Origin: Mucilaginibacter sp. | Lineage (GTDB): Bacteria; Bacteroidota; Bacteroidia; Sphingobacteriales; Sphingobacteriaceae | Assembly: GCF_028288185.1 (NCBI RefSeq) | Contig: NZ_JAQBOF010000020.1 | Span: 16,524-80,523, forward strand | Direction of reading: 5' to 3' | Length of the DNA stretch: 64,000 bases | Shown: piece after piece, positions 8,808-18,048 of the stretch | Layout of the letters: each line of letters begins with the position of its first letter | Numbering within the stretch: position 1 is the stretch's first letter | Program-made: the position numbers and the translations under genes | Notes under the pieces: generated by a model | Database searches by the model: none | Seen by the model: only the letters and a program-made list of their open reading frames with translations | Told to the model about the DNA's origin: nothing

Positions 8808-9368
8808 TTATTTATTATACTTAGTCATCGTCAACTCCGTCCCTATCGCGGCAAAGCTTTTTATCATTTCTATTGATTTATCTATCAGAGCAGGCAGCTC
8901 GGGTTGTTCATCAGCATCAAAGCCGCTTAATACATAATCTACCTGGCGGCCCTTGGGGTAATTATCGCCAACGCCGAAACGCAGTCGTGCGTATTCATTA
9001 TTGCCTAAAGTAGCTTCAATATGTTTTAGTCCGTTATGGCCGGCGGCGCTGCCTTTAGGTTTAAGGCGCAGGGTGCCTAATGGCAGGGCAATATCATCAA
9101 CCAATACCAATACATTTTCTATCGGGATCTTTAACTCCTTCATCCAATGGTTTAGCGCCTTTCCGCTAAGGTTCATGTAGGTGGTTGGTTTTATTAAATG
9201 GAGGGTGCGGCCTTTATGGCTTACTTCGGTATAGTAGGCCAGGCGCATGTTATGAAACTTTGCGCCCTCCTGCTTTGCCATTTCATCCAATATCATAAAC
9301 CCAATGTTATGCCTTGTATCAACATACTCGGGGCCAATGTTACCTAAACCAACTACCAGATATTTCAT
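8808..9368 (-). CDS. pth: Peptidyl-tRNA hydrolase
   Basis: Pth releases tRNA from prematurely dropped peptidyl-tRNA. MKYLVVGLGNIGPEYVDTRHNIGF carries the family's catalytic Asn and His; the VLVDDIALPLGTLRLKPKGS segment holds the catalytic Asp, and GSAAGHNGLKHIE follows. I start at ATG 9368, matching the canonical N-terminus. An in-frame ATG at 9449 would add 27 basic, Pro-rich residues, but that stretch overlaps a GCCGGTGxCGG palindrome and is not typical of the family. The Spx-like gene follows closely. Confidence 0.93.
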   Translation of the reverse strand: MKYLVVGLGNIGPEYVDTRHNIGFMILDEMAKQEGAKFHNMRLAYYTEVSHKGRTLHLIKPTTYMNLSGKALNHWMKELKIPIENVLVLVDDIALPLGTLRLKPKGSAAGHNGLKHIEATLGNNEYARLRFGVGDNYPKGRQVDYVLSGFDADEQPELPALIDKSIEMIKSFAAIGTELTMTKYNK

Positions 9369-9378
9369 ACCATTACTA

Positions 9379-9414
9379 ACCGGCACCGGCGGCTTTTTAG
9401 CCGGTGTCGCTTTT
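9379..9414. repeat. Small GC-rich stem-loop upstream of pth
   Basis: ACCGGCACCGGCGGCT and AGCCGGTGTCGC can pair around TTTTT, directly ahead of the chosen pth start on the minus strand. It may affect pth translation, or mark the extended reading frame as non-coding. Confidence 0.4.
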
Positions 9415-9507
9415 TTTAAATATTTACTAAAATAGGGACGTATGCCCATTAGCCCCCCGGCCCCCTAAGGGGGGAGCCAGATTAGCAGCGAATATATTAA
9501 CATTAAA

Positions 9508-9542
9508 TAAAAAAAGCGACTGGCTTATGCCAATCGCTTTAG
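9508..9542 (-). terminator. Terminator after rplY
   Basis: On the minus strand AAAGCGATTGGC-loop-GCCAGTCGCTTT is followed by TTTTATTTAATG, downstream of rplY. Short CCCCCTxxAGGGGG repeats flank it at about 9450-9475 and 9556-9575. Confidence 0.7.
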
Positions 9543-9579
9543 TTTTCCCATATTCCCCCTTCAGGGGGTTAGGGGGTAA

Positions 9580-10167
9580 TTATTTTTTACCGCCTGCTGC
9601 TGCTTCTTGCTCAGCCTGACGTAATGCACGTGAAGTTGTTACAGAAACAATAGTATCTTCTTTACTGTTTAAGATAGTAAGGTTAGGGAAACTTAATTCA
9701 GAGACCTTAACAGATTTACCTACTTCTAATTCGGCAATGCTAACATCAATAAAGTCTAAATGATCTTTAGGCAATGCTTTGATGCTTAGTTTACGCAATT
9801 TTTGAACCAATTTACCACCTACTTTAACACCTGGAGAAGTACCTGTTAAACGTACAGGGATCTGGATAGCGATAGGTTTCTTTTGATCCAATAATAAAAA
9901 GTCTACGTGGATGATCTGCTCAGTTAATGGATGGAACTGCAGATCTTTAATAATAGCTTGTGATTTAACACCAGCAATGTCAAGGTCGATGAAATGAACA
10001 ACCGGAGTATAAACTACGGGTTTCAAATCAGCTGCGGACACCGAAAAGTGGGTTTGTGTTGCACCACCGTAAAGCACTGCCGGTACCAAAGCCTGGTAAC
10101 GCAGCTCTTTCGCGTCTCTTTTCCCTACGTTCTCTCTTGGAGAACCGCTAATAGCAATTGATTTCAT
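9580..10167 (-). CDS. rplY: 50S ribosomal protein L25/general stress protein Ctc
   Basis: The N-terminal ~95 residues (MKSIAISGSPRENVGKRDAK...AVLYGG) are the L25 5S-rRNA-binding beta-barrel; residues ~100-180 are the C-terminal TL5/Ctc domain (IPVRLTGTSPGVKVGGKLVQ). This two-domain form of 195 residues is the usual Bacteroidota length. It binds 5S rRNA in the large subunit. The prs-rplY-pth order is a common bacterial neighbourhood, supporting all three calls. Confidence 0.95.
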   Translation of the reverse strand: MKSIAISGSPRENVGKRDAKELRYQALVPAVLYGGATQTHFSVSAADLKPVVYTPVVHFIDLDIAGVKSQAIIKDLQFHPLTEQIIHVDFLLLDQKKPIAIQIPVRLTGTSPGVKVGGKLVQKLRKLSIKALPKDHLDFIDVSIAELEVGKSVKVSELSFPNLTILNSKEDTIVSVTTSRALRQAEQEAAAGGKK

Positions 10168-10277
10168 TGTTAATTATTTATTTGTTTTATTGTTAAGCCT
10201 CACATCGCGTAAGGATATTTTTAATCATTTTGGAGCCATTATTAAGTCTCCCCTACCGGGGGAGATTTAGAGGGGGC

Positions 10278-11222
10278 TTATTCTACTTTAAACAACTGGC
10301 TTATAGAGCCATGCTCGTTTACATTCATTATCGCCTTAGCAAACAGATCACCGGTTGATAACACGGTTATCTTCGGGCTGGTGTGTTTTAGCGGTATGGT
10401 GTCTGTAACTATCAGTTCTGCCAGGGCAGAGTTCTCAATAGTTTCATAAGCATCGCCTGATAATACCGGATGTGTACAAACCGCGCGAACGCTGCGTGCA
10501 CCTTTATCCATGATCAGTTGCGCCGCTTTTGCTAACGTGCGTGCGGTATCACAAATATCATCTATCAAAACAATATCCTGGCCGGTAACGTCACCTATCA
10601 GGGTCATTGATTCAATTTCGTTGGCGCGTTTGCGTTGTTTATCGCAAATCACCACTTCGGCATTAAAGAACTTGGCAAAGCCACGTGCCCTGTATGATCC
10701 GCCCATATCCGGCGAAGCAATGGTTAATTTACTTAACTCCAGGCCTTTTATATAAGGCACAAAAATTATTGATCCATCCAGGTGATCTACCGGGATATCA
10801 AAAAATCCTTGTATCTGCGCGGCATGCAAATCCATGGTCATAATGCGGTCAATACCCGCGGCTACCAATAAATTTGCAACCAGCTTAGCGCCTATAGCAA
10901 CGCGCGGCCTGTCTTTCCTGTCTTGCCTTGCCAAACCAAAATAAGGTATAACAGCGTTTACGTGATGGGCTGATGCACGGCGGGCGGCATCTATCATCAT
11001 TAATAACTCCATTAAATTATCGGTAGGCTGATGGGTAGAATTTATCAGGAAAACATCACAGCCACGTACCGACTCATTAAAATGCGGCTGAAACTCGCCA
11101 TCGCTAAAACGCGATAAGGCAGAATCGCCCAGATCATGGCCATAAGCATCAGCTATTTTGTGTGCCAGATCTTTCGATCCGGAACCTGCAAATAATTTAA
11201 CTGTGTTAAACTGTAATGGCAT
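10278..11222 (-). CDS. prs: Ribose-phosphate pyrophosphokinase
   Basis: This enzyme makes PRPP from ribose-5-phosphate and ATP for nucleotide, His and Trp synthesis. The 314-residue protein shows the N-terminal FAGSGSKDLAHKIA, the ATP loop YFGLARQDRKDRPR, the metal/flexible-loop MTMDLHAAQIQGFFDIPVDHL, and the PRPP-binding signature DIVLIDDICDTARTL. It precedes rplY by 110 bases on the same strand; that gap contains a CTCCCCTACCGGGGGAG repeat. Confidence 0.97.
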   Translation of the reverse strand: MPLQFNTVKLFAGSGSKDLAHKIADAYGHDLGDSALSRFSDGEFQPHFNESVRGCDVFLINSTHQPTDNLMELLMMIDAARRASAHHVNAVIPYFGLARQDRKDRPRVAIGAKLVANLLVAAGIDRIMTMDLHAAQIQGFFDIPVDHLDGSIIFVPYIKGLELSKLTIASPDMGGSYRARGFAKFFNAEVVICDKQRKRANEIESMTLIGDVTGQDIVLIDDICDTARTLAKAAQLIMDKGARSVRAVCTHPVLSGDAYETIENSALAELIVTDTIPLKHTSPKITVLSTGDLFAKAIMNVNEHGSISQLFKVE

Positions 11223-11225
11223 TTT

Positions 11226-11369
11226 CTGATTTGGAATTTTGGATTTTCGATCTCGGATTTGCAGCCGACCTCTAAATTCCTTGTATCAATCTGTATAAAC
11301 AACAATTTCGGATTTGAATCTTCCACGGACAAAATCCGAAATTGAAAATCCGAAATCCGAAATTGAAAT
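11226..11369. repeat. Word-type inverted repeat upstream of prs
   Basis: The left part (GATTTGGAATTTTGGATTTTCGATCTCGG) and right part (TCCGAAATTGAAAATCCGAAATCC) are made of GGATTT/CGGATTT words and their complements, able to form a long imperfect hairpin of about 140 bases between prs and tRNA-Gln. The sequence is unique in the window; the architecture is not. Confidence 0.65.
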
Positions 11370-11370
11370 G

Positions 11371-11441
11371 TTGCCCGACCAGGATTCGAACCTAGACAAA
11401 CGGTACCAAAAACCGTTGTACTACCTTTATACTATCGGGCA
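11371..11441 (-). tRNA. tRNA-Gln (anticodon TTG)
   Basis: On the minus strand the 7-bp acceptor TGCCCGA/TCGGGCA, D-arm GTAT/GTAC, anticodon stem ACGGT/ACCGT with loop TTTTGGT (anticodon TTG) and T-arm CTAGG-TTCGAAT-CCTGG fold into a complete cloverleaf of 71 bases. The discriminator is A; no CCA is encoded, as is common in Bacteroidota. Confidence 0.95.
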
Positions 11442-11653
11442 ATCTCCACCTCCGAAACATACGTTCCGAAAAGGAATGCAAATATAAGACGAAATTTTCA
11501 ACTTCAAAATCTAAATTTTAAAAAAGTTCAAAACTCTTTGTCCTGCTGTAAATTATGTTAAAATATGCTAAATCCTCCCCTACCTAACTACAACATCAGG
11601 TTAGTTTTATTACTTTCGGTCTTGATAAAACCCATTACCTATACAATTTCGAA

Positions 11654-14600
11654 ATGAAATACAATAAAATTAACAACCTGTTTGGCTGGTTAGCCTTCCT
11701 TGTTGCCTCAATAACCTACATTTTAACACTTGAGCCATCTGCCAGTTTTTGGGATTGCGGCGAGTTTATTGCCTGCGCATATCGCTTACAGGTAGCACAC
11801 CAGCCGGGGGCACCTTTGTTTACCATGATAGGTAAAGTATTCTCCTTATTATCAATGGGTAATGTTACTAAAGTAGCTTACTGGACAAACACCGCATCGG
11901 CATTAGCCAGCGGTGCTACCATATTATTTTTGTTTTGGACCATCACCGCGCTGGCAAAAAAGATCCTCATTAAAAAAGAGGACGACCTGCACATCACCAA
12001 TATTATACTAATTATGGGTGCCGGTATGGTAGGTGCTTTGGCTTATGCTTTTTCTGATACGTTCTGGTTTTCGGCGGTCGAGTCGGAAGTTTATGCGCAA
12101 TCATCGCTTTGTACAGCCATTGTATTTTGGGCCATATTAAAATGGGATGCCCATGCGGACCAACCGCATGCCGATAAATGGATCATATTTATAGCCTATG
12201 TAATGGGCCTATCCATAGGTATACACTTGTTAAACTTACTGGTAATACCGGCTATCGCGCTGGTTATTTACTTCCGTAAATCAAAAGAGGCCAGCACCTG
12301 GGGTACTATTAAAGCTTTTTTATTGGGCGTTGTAATAGTGGCGGCAGTATTATGGGGTATTATACAATACACTGTGAAGGGTGCCGCTTTTAGCGACTTA
12401 TTTTTTGTAAACACTTTAGGCCTTGGATTTGGCAGCGGAGCGATAGCGTTTTTCCTGTTATTATTCGCAACCATAATCGCAGGTATAATTTATACCGTTA
12501 AGCCATCAAACACTACCATTATTATAGCGGCCGCCTGCTTTGTAGCTACGCTAACTATTAGCGCGGGCATAATAGGTTTTATAATGGCGCTAGTGATAGC
12601 GGCTATATTAGAGTATGCCGTTAAAATACGCGAAAAACGTTTTGCCTTAAACAGCTTTTTAGTTTGTACTGCTTTTATATTGTTTGGCTACAGCTCTTTT
12701 GTAATGATTGTTATTCGCGCCAAAGCAGGCACCAATTTAAATAACAGTAACCCGCAGGATGCCTTTGCTTTAAACGGATATCTTAACCGTGATCAGTACG
12801 GCGACACGCCATTGCTTTATGGTCAGTTTTTCGATTCGAAACCTATTGACCAAACCGAGGGTGCGAACATCTATCGCCGTGGCGAAACTAAGTATGAAAT
12901 AGTAGGTAAAAAACAAAATATCATTTACGACAGGAATACCATCTTCCCGCGGATGTTTAGCGAGAAGGCAGGAGATCCGCAATTTTATAAAGATTGGGTG
13001 CATTTAGATGAAGGACAAAGCCCAACATTTGCTGATAACCTTTCTTTCTTTTTTACATGGCAGGTTAACCAAATGTACACCCGCTATTTCCTTTGGAACT
13101 TTGTTGGCCGCGCTAACGAAATGGACGGACAGGGAAAAGGTATAGATGGCGACTGGATAAGCGGTTGGAATTTCAACAAGACTCTACCGTATTCGGTAAC
13201 CAAAAGCAAAAGCTATAACCGTCTTTTCTTTTTACCGTTGATATTAGGGTTGATAGGTGTTTATTTCCACTTTAAGCGTAACCAAAAAGATGCGGGTGTG
13301 GTTGGTGTGCTGTTCTTCTTTACCGGCATAGCCATATTGCTATACCTTAACCAGGACCCTTTACAGCCCCGCGAGCGAGATTATGCCTATGCAGGTTCGT
13401 TCTATGCCTTTGCTATCTGGATAGGTTTGGCGGTATTGTGTATTGCCGATCTGTTAAGTAAAAAAGAAAGGAAATTAAATGCTGCTATACTATCAACAGT
13501 AGTTTGTTTAAGTGTAGGCCCAATTTTAATGGCTAACCAGGAGTGGGACGACCATGACCGCTCTACCAAACTTACGCCGCATGACATGGCTTATAACTAC
13601 CTTAATTCGTGCGCGCCAAATGCCATACTGTTTACTTATGGCGATAACGACACCTACCCCCTATGGTATATACAAGAGGTTGAAAATGTACGCCCTGATG
13701 TACGTATTGTAAACTTAAGTTTGCTGGGTACAGACTGGTACATTAAACAAATGACGGGTAAGATGAATGAGTCGGCACCGTTACCGCTTAGCATGGCTTA
13801 TAGCAAGTACAAAAATGGCACGCGCGATGTAATCTATTATAACGATGCCAAAATACCGGGATCATTAGAGTTAAAAGATGTGTTTGATTTCATCACGTCA
13901 GACAATAAAGCTGTGATGGCGCAGTTGGAAGATGGCAGCTCTGCAAATTATCTGCCTACCAAAAACTTTAAGATCACCATAAATGCCGATGATATTATAA
14001 AAACCGGTACGCTGCCTGCTGAGAAAAAGGACCAAATAATACCCGAAATGGATTTTACCTATCCGGGCAGTTTTGTTACTAAAGATAATTTAGCCATGAT
14101 GGATATATTGGCGCATAATAACTGGAAAAGGCCGGTTTACTTTACCGTAACCTGCCCGCCCGATAATATGATGGGATTGGGCAAATACATGTATAACGAA
14201 GGTTTTGCATTCCGCCTGTTACCGCTAAAACCCGATACCACTGCAACGCCGCTGGAAGCTACGAATAGCATGGTAATGTATAATAACCTGTTTAATAAGT
14301 TTAAATACGGCAATTTTAAAACAGCCAGTTATTTGGATCACGAATCATTAACCCAGTTTTATCCCCTGATTAACCGTGTGTATTTAAATCTGGCCGAAGG
14401 TTTGCAGAAAGAAGGTCATACCGATCTGGCTAAAAACACCTTGCGTAAATTTAATGAGGTAATGCCTGATATTATACCGGTGCAGGAAGTAGCCGTACGT
14501 AAATTTTATATGGCCGAAACTGCTTATCGCATAGGCGACAAGGCACTGGCCGACAAATTGGTTAGCCGTGTGGCTGATTATATAATTAACTCGCTTAACT

Positions 14601-14782
14601 ATAATTACACTATATTTAAAGACAATAAGCAAAGCGCCAATAGTGGCGAGATACAATTTGGAATATCGCTATTTAACGCGTTAACTGGCCTTACCAAAAC
14701 TTATAACCCAACATTATACGCCAAGTACCAACCGCAATTAGATATTTATGTAAAAGATTTTGGGGTGAATATGAAGCAGTAA
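11654..14782 (+). CDS. GT117-family (DUF2723) membrane glycosyltransferase
   Basis: The 1042-residue protein starts with a transmembrane helix and the DUF2723/GT117 catalytic-region pattern SFWDCGEFIACAYRLQVAHQ (D34, E37) followed by PGAPLF. This resembles the acidic first loop of dolichol/polyprenol-phosphate-dependent protein O-mannosyltransferases. About ten or more hydrophobic segments fill residues 1-620; the remaining ~400 residues are soluble, probably periplasmic, with TPR-like helices near the end. The family is near-universal in Bacteroidota and is linked by homology to protein O-glycosylation. It is a single-gene unit with its own strong terminator. Confidence 0.9.
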   Translation: MKYNKINNLFGWLAFLVASITYILTLEPSASFWDCGEFIACAYRLQVAHQPGAPLFTMIGKVFSLLSMGNVTKVAYWTNTASALASGATILFLFWTITALAKKILIKKEDDLHITNIILIMGAGMVGALAYAFSDTFWFSAVESEVYAQSSLCTAIVFWAILKWDAHADQPHADKWIIFIAYVMGLSIGIHLLNLLVIPAIALVIYFRKSKEASTWGTIKAFLLGVVIVAAVLWGIIQYTVKGAAFSDLFFVNTLGLGFGSGAIAFFLLLFATIIAGIIYTVKPSNTTIIIAAACFVATLTISAGIIGFIMALVIAAILEYAVKIREKRFALNSFLVCTAFILFGYSSFVMIVIRAKAGTNLNNSNPQDAFALNGYLNRDQYGDTPLLYGQFFDSKPIDQTEGANIYRRGETKYEIVGKKQNIIYDRNTIFPRMFSEKAGDPQFYKDWVHLDEGQSPTFADNLSFFFTWQVNQMYTRYFLWNFVGRANEMDGQGKGIDGDWISGWNFNKTLPYSVTKSKSYNRLFFLPLILGLIGVYFHFKRNQKDAGVVGVLFFFTGIAILLYLNQDPLQPRERDYAYAGSFYAFAIWIGLAVLCIADLLSKKERKLNAAILSTVVCLSVGPILMANQEWDDHDRSTKLTPHDMAYNYLNSCAPNAILFTYGDNDTYPLWYIQEVENVRPDVRIVNLSLLGTDWYIKQMTGKMNESAPLPLSMAYSKYKNGTRDVIYYNDAKIPGSLELKDVFDFITSDNKAVMAQLEDGSSANYLPTKNFKITINADDIIKTGTLPAEKKDQIIPEMDFTYPGSFVTKDNLAMMDILAHNNWKRPVYFTVTCPPDNMMGLGKYMYNEGFAFRLLPLKPDTTATPLEATNSMVMYNNLFNKFKYGNFKTASYLDHESLTQFYPLINRVYLNLAEGLQKEGHTDLAKNTLRKFNEVMPDIIPVQEVAVRKFYMAETAYRIGDKALADKLVSRVADYIINSLNYNYTIFKDNKQSANSGEIQFGISLFNALTGLTKTYNPTLYAKYQPQLDIYVKDFGVNMKQ

Positions 14783-14810
14783 GCCCCTTACGCAAGCGTT
14801 TAAAACAAAT

Positions 14811-14854
14811 AAAAAAAGCGGGTGAGCATAATGCTCACCCGCTTTTTTTATTTA
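14811..14854. terminator. Strong bidirectional terminator
   Basis: A perfect palindrome AAAAAAAGCGGGTGAGCAT/ATGCTCACCCGCTTTTTTT lies between the GT117 gene (+) and accA (-), with A/T runs on both sides, so it can serve both strands. Confidence 0.9.
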
Positions 14855-14856
14855 AA

Positions 14857-14942
14857 ATGTCATTGCGAGCAAAGCGTGGCAATCGCAAGGATGCAATGTG
14901 GATATTTTTCGCGATTGCTTCGTTCCTCGCAATGGCAAAAAT
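14857..14942. repeat. Diverged GTCATTGCGAG-family palindrome
   Basis: GTCATTGCGAGCAAAGCGTGGCAATCGC on the left and GCGATTGCTTCGTTCCTCGCAATGGC on the right form an inverted repeat homologous to those at 2712-2811 and 36803-36900. Confidence 0.75.
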
Positions 14943-14945
14943 TTT

Positions 14946-15902
14946 CTATCCTTCTACCACCACACCCATCGAGCAAAATTTATCTATACGCTCAGTAACC
15001 AGTTCGTTAACATCGCGCTCTTTAAGGGCTTTAATATCTTTTAGTAATTGTTTTTTAAGGATGGCTGCCATAGCAACCGGGTCTTGATGAGCACCGCCAA
15101 TCGGTTCTTTTATCACACCGTCAATCAGCTTATTTTTAAGCATCTCAACCGATGTTAGCTTCAGCATTTCGGCAGCACGTTCTTTTTGCTCCCATGTTTT
15201 AAACAGGATGGTCGAGCAGTTCTCCGGAGAGATAACCGAGTACCATGAGTTATCCAGCATCATTACTTTATCGCCAATGCCAATACCCAATGCACCGCCC
15301 GATGCGCCTTCGCCAATAATAACACAAATTATAGGCACTTTTAAAATGGCCATTTCCAGCAGGTTGCGTGCGATAGCTTCGCCTTGTCCGCGTTCTTCAG
15401 CTTCTAAACCGGGGAAAGCTCCGGGAGTATCAATTAAGGTAACAACAGGTTTGCCAAATTTTTCGGCTAAACGCATTAAACGTAGCGCCTTACGATAACC
15501 TTCGGGGTTAGCCATACCAAAATTGCGGTACTGGCGCTCTTTAGTGTTACGGCCTTTTTGGTGACCGATGAACATTACTGTTTCGCCATTTAAGGTGCCG
15601 AAACCGCCAATAATAGCTTTATCATCGCCTACAGTACGATCGCCATGCAGCTCGATAAAATCATCGCACATTAACTCTAAATACTGTAAAGTGTAGGGTC
15701 TTTCGGGGTGGCGCGATATCTGCACCTTTTGCCAACCGGTTAGGTTGCCATATATTTCTTTCTTGGTTGATTCCAGTTTATTCTCCAGCTCGGTCACTGT
15801 TGCAGACATATCCAACTTGTCTTTGTCTTCAACCTGCTTCACTTTTTCAATCTGGTGAAGCAATTCTGCCAATGGCTTTTCAAAATCAAACGTAATCTTC
15901 AT
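14946..15902 (-). CDS. accA: Acetyl-CoA carboxylase carboxyltransferase subunit alpha
   Basis: AccA with AccD transfers carboxyl from biotin-AccB to acetyl-CoA, the first step of fatty-acid synthesis. The 318-residue protein begins with the AccA-specific helical segment ([15 protein letters not shown]), then [20 protein letters not shown], the crotonase-fold oxyanion regions ([39 protein letters not shown]) and [15 protein letters not shown]. Length and sequence are full and typical. It is convergent with the GT117 gene across a bidirectional terminator. Confidence 0.97.
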   Translation of the reverse strand: MKITFDFEKPLAELLHQIEKVKQVEDKDKLDMSATVTELENKLESTKKEIYGNLTGWQKVQISRHPERPYTLQYLELMCDDFIELHGDRTVGDDKAIIGGFGTLNGETVMFIGHQKGRNTKERQYRNFGMANPEGYRKALRLMRLAEKFGKPVVTLIDTPGAFPGLEAEERGQGEAIARNLLEMAILKVPIICVIIGEGASGGALGIGIGDKVMMLDNSWYSVISPENCSTILFKTWEQKERAAEMLKLTSVEMLKNKLIDGVIKEPIGGAHQDPVAMAAILKKQLLKDIKALKERDVNELVTERIDKFCSMGVVVEG

Positions 15903-15950
15903 ATCTAAATAATCAGGGCGCTAAATTAAATAAATCAAACGGCATATTCA

Positions 15951-16454
15951 TCAATTACGTTTTTGTAAGCCCTCATACATTGCCATTTGCTGCTGCGATA
16001 GTAGTTTTTGTGTTGATAAACAGGCTTGTAGCAAGGCGTTTTTTAACTCGCCCTGGTATAAACCGTAGCGGTTGGCATAGAAAATAAGGTTGCCATCCAC
16101 TACCCTGTTGTATCTAAACATGCTGTCCAGCATCCTTTCTGTATCAATAATTGAGCCGCCAATTTGCAACCGGCGGCGGCGCAGATAGGCACTGGCCTCG
16201 GTTAGTTTTTTAATTTGAATGGGGCTAAGGTCCAGTTGAACGCGCCATTTTAATACTTTATCGGGCAACGGGTAATGGTTCATTTCTGCAACGCGGGCCA
16301 GGTCCTCGCCTGCTTCACCTTTTAAATAAGCCTGGTATTGCTGGTAAGTTAAAGTACGTGCCGGCGAATGTTTGCCGGCAGTATCGGTATGGCTTTGTGC
16401 ATAAATTGAGCCGCCGCACAGTATCAGCAAAAAAGAAAATATAGTTTTACGCAT
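15951..16454 (-). CDS. Small periplasmic helical protein, possibly Spy/CpxP-like
   Basis: ATG 16454 places a signal peptide at the N-terminus (MRKTIFSFLLILCGGSIYAQ); a further in-frame ATG at 16499 would bury it. The mature part is mostly helical, with KLSPIQI-like (LDLSPIQIKKLTEASAYLRRRR) and LLSQQQMAMYEGL segments reminiscent of the LTxxQ repeats of Spy/CpxP/CnrR periplasmic proteins. The match is weak and no metal ligands are obvious. It lies 48 bases upstream of accA on the same strand but is probably independent. Confidence 0.6.
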   Translation of the reverse strand: MRKTIFSFLLILCGGSIYAQSHTDTAGKHSPARTLTYQQYQAYLKGEAGEDLARVAEMNHYPLPDKVLKWRVQLDLSPIQIKKLTEASAYLRRRRLQIGGSIIDTERMLDSMFRYNRVVDGNLIFYANRYGLYQGELKNALLQACLSTQKLLSQQQMAMYEGLQKRN

Positions 16455-16682
16455 AGAATATTGTTTACCGATAAACACCGTTTTTGCCGCAAAGTTCAAA
16501 TAATTTAATAATTCTCGCGCATGGCCGCTAATTGTAATTACCGGCGCGATTTTAATCAGCTATAAAAATGAAAAGGGCAATCCCGACTATCATATTTAAC
16601 AATACTTTAACAGTGCCGCCACTCTAAAACAGAAAAGAATAGTTAAATTAGCGATAACTGATCACAGTACTATCTTAACGCT

Positions 16683-17891
16683 ATGCAAATCAAACCTTTA
16701 ATCACATTAACCCTATTATTTTGCTGCGGATTATCCGCTTTCAGTCAAACCAGGCTAAACGGCCGCGTTATTTCAATTACAGATAAACAGCCTATCCCCA
16801 ATGTATCTATCAGCTTGCAAGGCAAAGATATTGGCACCGTTACTAATGATGAAGGCAGGTTTACATTAGTTGCGCCACTAACCCCGGCAGACTCGTTAGC
16901 TATTGATTACCTAGGCTATCGATCACAAAAAATAAGTTTGAAGAATATTAGTTTAAGCACAAACCTGGTTATACAACTGGATACTTTGGTGCAACAACTA
17001 AAAGAAGTCGCTGTTAAGCCACTCACCCTGCGCCAATTGCTGGATAGTATTACCCATCATAATCAAATGGCATTTTTAAACCCCATGAAGCTGAATGGTT
17101 ATTACCGAGAGTTTGTATTTACCAATAATAAATGTACTGAATATTCGGACGCGCTGACCACCTATTTTAGGGGCACCAACAAACTTTCAGACGATGGGCA
17201 GTTAAAGATCATTGCCTCGCGCTGCGCCGAAGCGAAGGAGGATAATAAGGATAAAGATAAATCGGCCGCAAAAGAGTTTTACCTCGAATCTAAAGTAGCG
17301 CCTAATAAACTGTTTGAATATGCGATGCTATATGGTATGATAGATAAGTATTTTCCGGTTGAGGATTTGAAGAATTTTAGTTATTCAATAGAGAGCGTAG
17401 AAAACTCTACCGACCTGGTTGTTACCGTATCGCCAAAACCCGGCACAGATAAACTGCATAGGGTAACGTTCCATTTAGCTGATGATTTTACCATGCGATC
17501 TTACCGCTTAGAGATAGACCCTAAACGTATGCAGAATTTACCGGAACGCAGTTTGCTGGGTATTCACGTAAAATTATTAAAACGCTATGCCGAGGTTAAT
17601 TACGAGCGATCAGGCAATAAGATATATCCTAAGTTTTTCAAGTTTGATGTGATGGTACACATCGGCGGCAAGTTTTTGGGGACGGCATTTGACCAAACCT
17701 ACAACCCCAGGAGCGAGTATGTTACCACAGACATAAGTACCAACGACCTTAAACCCTTTGCCCGCGGCGAAGTGTATAAAAAAGGCAACCTCTGCAACAA
17801 CGGCATCGCCATTAATGATACCTTACTGAAAGAGCATAATTTTATTACCCCGAGTCGTAAGGATAGTTTGGCGATAAGTTCGATGAGGTAA
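16683..17891 (+). CDS. Secreted carboxypeptidase-regulatory-like domain protein
   Basis: A signal peptide (MQIKPLITLTLLFCCGLSAFSQ) is followed by a classic CarboxypepD_reg beta-sandwich at about residues 24-105: TRLNGRVISITDKQPIPNV, GTVTNDEGRFTL and IDYLGYRSQKISL. The remaining ~300 residues form an uncharacterised domain common in Bacteroidota proteins of this architecture (start near LRQLLDSITHHNQMAFLNP). It lacks a TonB-dependent barrel, so it is not a receptor. It is likely periplasmic or outer-membrane associated. Function unknown. Confidence 0.75.
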   Translation: MQIKPLITLTLLFCCGLSAFSQTRLNGRVISITDKQPIPNVSISLQGKDIGTVTNDEGRFTLVAPLTPADSLAIDYLGYRSQKISLKNISLSTNLVIQLDTLVQQLKEVAVKPLTLRQLLDSITHHNQMAFLNPMKLNGYYREFVFTNNKCTEYSDALTTYFRGTNKLSDDGQLKIIASRCAEAKEDNKDKDKSAAKEFYLESKVAPNKLFEYAMLYGMIDKYFPVEDLKNFSYSIESVENSTDLVVTVSPKPGTDKLHRVTFHLADDFTMRSYRLEIDPKRMQNLPERSLLGIHVKLLKRYAEVNYERSGNKIYPKFFKFDVMVHIGGKFLGTAFDQTYNPRSEYVTTDISTNDLKPFARGEVYKKGNLCNNGIAINDTLLKEHNFITPSRKDSLAISSMR

Positions 17892-17892
17892 G

Positions 17893-18032
17893 CCCCTCAC
17901 AACCCTCCTCGGAAGGGAGGGCTTTAAAAAAACACATGAAAAAGTCTCCCTACCGGGGGAGATTTAGAGGGGGCTTTAGAGAGGGCTAAAAAAAAGTCGC
18001 CCCTACCGGGGGAGATTTAGAGGGGGCTTGTA
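17893..18032. repeat. Three GC-rich palindromic repeat units before glyS
   Basis: A CCCTCCTCGGAAGGGAGGG hairpin is followed by two near-identical copies (about 17945-17977 and 17997-18029) of CTACCGGGGGAGATTTAGAGGGGGCTT, also found near 10243-10275. The second copy ends 20 bases before the glyS ATG. Confidence 0.8.
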
Positions 18033-18040
18033 TATATTTG
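18033..18040 (+). promoter_or_regulatory. TATATTTG element close to the glyS start
   Basis: This is an exact TAnnTTTG match, but it ends only 8 bases before the ATG, which would give an almost leaderless mRNA. It may be fortuitous in AT-rich sequence. Confidence 0.3.
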
Positions 18041-18048
18041 CGCCTATT